This document shows positions 6,236 through 9,820 of a stretch of DNA of 9,820 bases, in pieces (position 1 is the stretch's first letter; every line of letters begins with the position of its first letter). The stretch lies in contig CAIJMB010000155.1 of the NCBI GenBank assembly GCA_903821715.1, forward strand, positions 1 to 9,820. The letters are read 5' to 3'. The translations under genes and the position numbers were made by a program. The notes under the pieces were generated by a model. That model did no database searches and was not told the DNA's origin. It saw only the letters and a list, made by a program, of their open reading frames with translations. The stretch is from an uncultured Flavobacteriales bacterium (GTDB lineage Bacteria; Bacteroidota; Bacteroidia; Flavobacteriales; Schleiferiaceae).

Positions 6236-7792
6236 ATGGAAAATTCGAGGATCTTATGGGTTGACGACGAAGTCGAGGCACTTCGCCCCCACATTCTGTA
6301 CCTCGAAGGGCGCGGAATCCAAGTGGTCACCGCCACCAACGCGGCCGACGCCCTAGTTTTGGTGCGGTCGGAGTCTCTGGATTGCGTCCTTTTGGACGAG
6401 CACATGCCCGGTCCGAGCGGCCTCGACGTGCTGCCCCAGATCAAGGCGCTCAAGCCGGCCCTGCCTGTGGTGATGGTCACCAAGAGCGAAGAAGAAGGCC
6501 TCATGGCTGACGCCCTCGGGTCGCAGCTCGCCGACTACTTGCTCAAGCCCGTGCAGCCCCGCCAGGTGCTGTCTACCTTAACCCGAATTCTCGGGCAGGG
6601 CGCGCTCCAGGGCGCGCGCAGCGCAAGCCGCTACCAACAAGGATTTCGTGAGTTGGGTGAACGCATCGCCGATGCGCACAATTGGGATTCGTGGACCGAA
6701 GTCTACCGCGAACTCCTTCGGTGGGACCGCGAGCTGGCCGGCGGCGAAGCCGAGTCGATGCGCGCCATGCTTGACCACCAGCGCGAGGAGGCCAACAGAC
6801 TCTTCACCCGCTGGTGGGCTTCAGAGTACCCGAAGTTGCTGCACGACGACCAGGCGCCCTGCCTATTTAGCCACCAGCTGCTCGACGTGCGCATCAAACC
6901 CCTGCTGGATCGAGGCGAGAAGGTGGTGCTTCTGGTTTTTGACAACCTGCGCCTTGACCAGTGGCAAGAGATTCAGTCGCTGATGACGAGTAAGTTTCGC
7001 GTCGAATCCGACGACGTATATGCCAGCATTTTGCCTACGGCGACGCAGTATGCGCGCAATGCGCTGTTGGGCGGAGCCATGCCATCCGAACTCGCAAAGC
7101 GCCACCCCGACCGCTGGGTGCGCGACGTCCTTGATGCAGAGGGCGGACGCAACAGCAACGAAGACTTCTTTTTGGCGCACTGGGCGACCCGCAACGGGTT
7201 GGCTACTCCGGGCTACGCTAAGCTGACGCACGCGACCAGCGAGCAGCGCTTCGTGTCGAAGTGGCGCGAACTGCGCGGCAAGGACCTGGTCGCGGTGGTG
7301 GTCAACTTCATCGACCGCATGAGCCACGCCAAAACCGACGAGGTGATTCTGCGCGACTTGGCCAAGGACGACCGGGGCTTTCGCAGCCTGACGGCCTCGT
7401 GGTGGAACCATTCGCCACTCAAAGCATGGGTCGACGACCTGGCCCACGACGGGGTTACACTCGTGGTAACGACCGACCACGGAACCCTCACCGTCAAAAA
7501 GCCCGTCCACATTCGGGGTGGGCGAGATCTCACAGCGAATTTGCGCTACAAGGTGGGACGCGGAATGGAGTTCAAAGAAAAGGAGGTCGCCCTGGTGGCT
7601 GATCCCGAACGCCTCGGAATTCCCGCGACCAACCTCGGCGACAAGGTTGTGTTTGCCGGCGAGCAAGACTACTTCGTGTACCAGAACCAGTACCACCACC
7701 ACGTCGAGAAGTTTGACGGCAGCTACCAGCACGGCGGAATTTCGCTCGAAGAAGTAGTGGTCCCGTTTGCGGTGCTGCGCCCGCGTACCTGA
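6236..7792 (+). CDS. porX: PorX-type response regulator with PglZ (alkaline-phosphatase-fold) domain
   Basis: PorX is the regulator of the type IX secretion system in Bacteroidota, normally driven by the kinase PorY and acting with the sigma factor SigP. The 518-residue length fits the family. Residues about 1-120 form a receiver domain: acidic pair Asp10-Asp11 in WVDDE, phosphoacceptor Asp54 in LLDEHMPG, Thr82, and Lys104 in YLLKP. A helical linker follows. From about residue 225 is a PglZ domain of the alkaline phosphatase superfamily, with candidate metal-site residues Asp236 (VFDNLRLDQW), Thr268/Thr270 (LPTATQYARNAL), Asp360 (NFIDRMSH), Asp414-His415 (TTDHGT) and His499 (YQHGG). The P. 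gingivalis homologue is a zinc-dependent phosphodiesterase acting on oligonucleotides, and the same ligand pattern seems present here. The start ATG gives MENSRILWVDDE, matching the family. No DNA-binding domain is present. porY is not in this window. Confidence 0.95.
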   Translation: MENSRILWVDDEVEALRPHILYLEGRGIQVVTATNAADALVLVRSESLDCVLLDEHMPGPSGLDVLPQIKALKPALPVVMVTKSEEEGLMADALGSQLADYLLKPVQPRQVLSTLTRILGQGALQGARSASRYQQGFRELGERIADAHNWDSWTEVYRELLRWDRELAGGEAESMRAMLDHQREEANRLFTRWWASEYPKLLHDDQAPCLFSHQLLDVRIKPLLDRGEKVVLLVFDNLRLDQWQEIQSLMTSKFRVESDDVYASILPTATQYARNALLGGAMPSELAKRHPDRWVRDVLDAEGGRNSNEDFFLAHWATRNGLATPGYAKLTHATSEQRFVSKWRELRGKDLVAVVVNFIDRMSHAKTDEVILRDLAKDDRGFRSLTASWWNHSPLKAWVDDLAHDGVTLVVTTDHGTLTVKKPVHIRGGRDLTANLRYKVGRGMEFKEKEVALVADPERLGIPATNLGDKVVFAGEQDYFVYQNQYHHHVEKFDGSYQHGGISLEEVVVPFAVLRPRT

Positions 7793-7803
7793 CCTTTGCC
7801 ACT

Positions 7804-8226
7804 GTGAAAGAAGTGCATATTCTGAGGGATCCGGCCGACTGGCATCAGTGGGCGACGGATCATGCGGCGGCGCTTTCGGGGGTTGTCGCGCTTCGTGGCG
7901 AAATGGGAGCGGGTAAGACCACGGCCATCAGCTACTGGCTGCGCGCCATGGGGTCGCCGGACCGCGCGAGCAGTCCCACCTTTGCACTGGTCAACGAGTA
8001 CGACGGCCCCGACGGCCCCATATACCACTTTGACCTCCATCGCCTTGATCGACCTTCAGAGGTCGCAGCCATGGGCTTCGAAGACTACCTCGACAGTGGC
8101 CAACCCTGCTGGGTCGAGTGGCCCGAACGGGCCGGTGAATTGATGCATTCGGATGCGGTGAGTGTGTACATTGAAGCACTTGAGGATGGAGCCAGAAAGG
8201 TTACCTTCGTAGGAACCTACCGCTAA
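7804..8226 (+). CDS. tsaE: tRNA threonylcarbamoyladenosine biosynthesis ATPase TsaE
   Basis: TsaE is the small ATPase that, with TsaB and TsaD, turns over the complex placing threonylcarbamoyl on A37 of tRNAs reading ANN codons. The 140-residue protein shows Walker A GEMGAGKTT (32-40), the family segment SSPTFALVNEY (56-66), YHFDLHRL (74-81), and the acidic motif WVEWPER with Glu105. Length is normal. The start is GTG (7804-7806), 11 bases after the porX stop, giving MKEVHILRDP. The in-frame GTG nine bases later is a weaker choice because it would cut the first beta strand. Cotranscription with porX is likely from the spacing, although the two functions are unrelated. tsaB and tsaD are not in the window. 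Confidence 0.95.
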   Translation: MKEVHILRDPADWHQWATDHAAALSGVVALRGEMGAGKTTAISYWLRAMGSPDRASSPTFALVNEYDGPDGPIYHFDLHRLDRPSEVAAMGFEDYLDSGQPCWVEWPERAGELMHSDAVSVYIEALEDGARKVTFVGTYR

Positions 8227-8244
8227 CCCTCGCACCCTGGATTC

Positions 8245-9423
8245 ATGGAAACCGCACCTGTGTTTCAAACCCAAGAAGAACGCCTGATGGTCGATGCCAA
8301 GTCACAGCGTCTGCGCATTGGGATTCCGCTCGAATCGACGTGGGCCGAGAACCGCGTGGCTCTGACTCCCGAGGGGGTGCACTTGCTGGTCGCCCAAGGC
8401 CACGAGGTCGTGCTTGAGTCCAATGCCGGATCCGCCGCGCGCTACAGCGACCGCGAGTACGCCGAGGCCGGAGCCGAAGTGACCACCGACCGCCGCGTCG
8501 TGTTTGGGTGCCCAGTGCTCGCTAAAGTCGAGGCTCCGTGCGAGGCCGAATGGCCGCTGATGGCTCAGGGTCAAGTCCTCTTCTCAACACTTCAGCCCGG
8601 AACCCTCACGCCCGCATTCGTCGACGCGCTGAAGGCCAAGCGCATCACCGCATTTAGCTACGGGAGCATTCTCGACGAAGAGGGTCGGGCTCCCTTTGTG
8701 CGTTCGATGGCCGAAATTGGTGGCAGCCAGGCAATTACCATCGCGATGGAGTACCTCTCCACGTGGTCCGGCGGCAAGGGCTACGCGATGGGTGCGGTCA
8801 CTGGAGTTCCGCCCACCGAGATTGTGATTTTGGGTGCCGGAACCGTCGGTACCACCGCCGCCCGCCTGGCTTCAGCCCTCGGAGCCTCCGTCAAAGTGTT
8901 TGATTCGTCCATGACACGCCTTCAGCGCCTTCGCGAGCGGGTCGGTGACGTCTACACCTGCACACTTCAGCCTCAAATTCTCTCAAAAGCGCTGAGCCGT
9001 TGCGACGTGGCGATCGGTGCCCTGCGCCCTGTCAACGGCCGTACCCCTGTAGTCGTCTCTGAAGAGATGGTGGCCGGAATGAAGCCCCGCAGCGTCGTCG
9101 TCGACTTGAGCATCGACCATGGCGGATGCTTCGAAACCAGTGAAGTTACCTCGTGGGACGCCCCCGTCTACACCAAGTTTGAGGTGACGCACTTTGCGGT
9201 TCCTAACATCGCGGCCCGCGTGGCGCGTACCGCCTCTTTTGCCCTGAACAATTTGACGTCGCCCCTCTTGCGCGAACTCGCCGATCTTGGCGGCGTCGAA
9301 GAGGCACTTCACGCCAAGCCACACTGGCGCAAGGGCGTGTACCTCTACCACGGTCAAGTGACGAGTGCTTCGGTCGCCCAGACCCTCGATCAGCCCTTTA
9401 CCGACCTCGACCTGCTGCTGTGA
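8245..9423 (+). CDS. ald: Alanine dehydrogenase-like NAD-dependent enzyme (Bacteroidota type)
   Basis: This 392-residue protein belongs to the alanine dehydrogenase / pyridine nucleotide transhydrogenase alpha family. Canonical enzymes oxidise L-alanine to pyruvate and ammonia with NAD. Visible features are IGIPLESTWAENRVALTP (25-42, substrate-binding Arg37), Lys94 in VLAKVEAP, the Rossmann motif GAGTVG (197-202), Asp220 at the end of beta 2 (KVFDSS), which favours NAD, and Asp291 in SIDHGGCFETSE. The usual catalytic histidine (LFTYLHLA in canonical Ald) is replaced: the aligned stretch reads LFSTLQPGT with Gln117. From memory, Bacteroidota homologues also have SALQ here, so this looks like a subfamily trait rather than a mutation. 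The start ATG at 8245, 18 bases after tsaE, gives the family's N-terminal extension with a QEE motif before the IGIP strand. The enzyme class is reasonably sure; the exact reaction is less so. Confidence 0.85.
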   Translation: METAPVFQTQEERLMVDAKSQRLRIGIPLESTWAENRVALTPEGVHLLVAQGHEVVLESNAGSAARYSDREYAEAGAEVTTDRRVVFGCPVLAKVEAPCEAEWPLMAQGQVLFSTLQPGTLTPAFVDALKAKRITAFSYGSILDEEGRAPFVRSMAEIGGSQAITIAMEYLSTWSGGKGYAMGAVTGVPPTEIVILGAGTVGTTAARLASALGASVKVFDSSMTRLQRLRERVGDVYTCTLQPQILSKALSRCDVAIGALRPVNGRTPVVVSEEMVAGMKPRSVVVDLSIDHGGCFETSEVTSWDAPVYTKFEVTHFAVPNIAARVARTASFALNNLTSPLLRELADLGGVEEALHAKPHWRKGVYLYHGQVTSASVAQTLDQPFTDLDLLL

Positions 9424-9797
9424 AAAAGCTCCTACGTCGTATCCTGTGGTACGGTTTCGGAGTAGGCCTTGGCGTACTCCTCGTGGCCTTCATTTTTAGG
9501 GACCGCGACTTTGAATGCAGCTACTTTCCGAACGATCGCGTGCTGGCGGAACTTCACCGCAAGCCGGTCCGCGGGGCCGATTCCGCATTGTGGCAGGCGG
9601 TAGGTGCGGACTCCACGGTACTCAAGGCATTTCTCACCCTTGGCGAAGTGGATTTTGGCGCAAGCCAGACCCGAACCCGTCACGAAGCGGCGGTTCCAGC
9701 CTACTGGATCGACCTCGAGTTTCAGAACCGCGCGTGGCGCGGACTCTGGGAGGTGCGCCAGGATAGCGCGTGGCTCGTCTCGTTAAATAATAAGTAA
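9420..9797 (+). CDS. Small membrane-anchored protein, DUF4258-like
   Basis: This is a 125-residue protein. The N-terminus is MKKLLRR followed by one hydrophobic segment (about 9-25, ILWYGFGVGLGVLLVAF) and then charged residues, so it is probably anchored once in the inner membrane with the rest outside the cytoplasm. The soluble part contains CSYFPNDRVLAELHRKP, which resembles the start of small DUF4258-type proteins seen near ald in Bacteroidota (there often FCYLPNCRVL), and a later GEVDFGASQTR. The second cysteine common at the NCRVL position is absent here (NDRVL). Start GTG (9420-9422) shares GTGA with the ald stop, which suggests translational coupling. The function is unknown and the family link is by remembered resemblance only. 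Confidence 0.72.
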   Translation: MKKLLRRILWYGFGVGLGVLLVAFIFRDRDFECSYFPNDRVLAELHRKPVRGADSALWQAVGADSTVLKAFLTLGEVDFGASQTRTRHEAAVPAYWIDLEFQNRAWRGLWEVRQDSAWLVSLNNK

Positions 9798-9806
9798 CTA
9801 GTTACT
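9793..9806. repeat. Perfect 14-base palindrome across the last stop codon
   Basis: AGTAACTAGTTACT equals its own reverse complement and includes the TAA stop of the DUF4258-like gene. There is no loop and no T-run directly after it. It could be an operator-like site, part of a terminator cut by the window edge, or chance in AT-rich spacer. The last 23 bases of the window hold no gene. Confidence 0.45.
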
Positions 9807-9820
9807 AGCAACTTGTTTCC

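Noticed and set aside
6199..6504. N-terminal extension of the HD-domain protein over porX
   Set aside because: The extra 102 codons are antisense to the PorX receiver domain, are low-complexity and serine/arginine-rich, and the HD family begins near the FNDPIYGF motif.
6863..7732. 289-codon open frame on the - strand inside porX
   Set aside because: It is wholly antisense to the PglZ domain, whose motifs are unmistakable, and the predicted protein resembles nothing.
1..9820. Mobile elements, CRISPR arrays, tRNA or rRNA genes, phage or defence islands
   Set aside because: PglZ domains can belong to phage defence (BREX), but here the domain is fused to a receiver in the PorX layout. No repeats in array form, transposase, integrase or RNA gene was seen.

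Overview
The window comes from a member of the Bacteroidota, probably Flavobacteriales-like, with fairly GC-rich coding DNA. The assignment rests on lineage markers: a fused LpxC-FabZ enzyme, a SusD-family protein, the type IX secretion regulator PorX (receiver plus PglZ domain), and candidate promoter elements of the form TAnnTTTG instead of sigma70 boxes. The genus cannot be named from what is visible. No tRNA, rRNA, CRISPR array, insertion sequence or phage gene was seen.

Layout. (1) Positions 1-543, + strand: the C-terminal end of a SusD-like outer-membrane lipoprotein, whose start lies outside the window. (2) Positions 544-669: two intrinsic terminators facing each other, one for each convergent transcript. 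(3) Positions 670-6198, - strand: a compact six-gene cluster read in the order HD-domain phosphohydrolase, lpxD, lpxC-fabZ, lpxA, orphan ABC ATPase, efp. Successive genes overlap by 13 and 4 bases or are separated by 3, 4 and 4 bases, so one transcript is likely. (4) Positions 6199-6235: a 37-base divergent intergenic region. (5) Positions 6236-9797, + strand: porX, tsaE, an alanine dehydrogenase-like gene and a small membrane-anchored DUF4258-like protein. Gaps are 11 and 18 bases, then a 4-base overlap.

How the genes work together. The - strand cluster supplies three of the first steps of lipid A synthesis (LpxA, LpxC, LpxD) and the FabZ dehydratase, which makes acyl chains for both fatty acids and lipid A. 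It also carries a translation factor (EF-P), a soluble ATPase and a nucleotide-type phosphohydrolase. The + strand cluster starts with PorX, the response regulator of type IX secretion, whose cargo is in many species anchored to a lipopolysaccharide. TsaE (tRNA t6A synthesis) and an amino-acid dehydrogenase homologue follow.

The window is mainly conserved core chromosome, and no wholly new system stands out. Points worth a second look are the orphan ATPase between lpxA and efp, the dehydrogenase whose canonical catalytic histidine is replaced by glutamine, the head-to-head arrangement of lipid A genes and porX, and the frequent non-ATG starts at coupled junctions.
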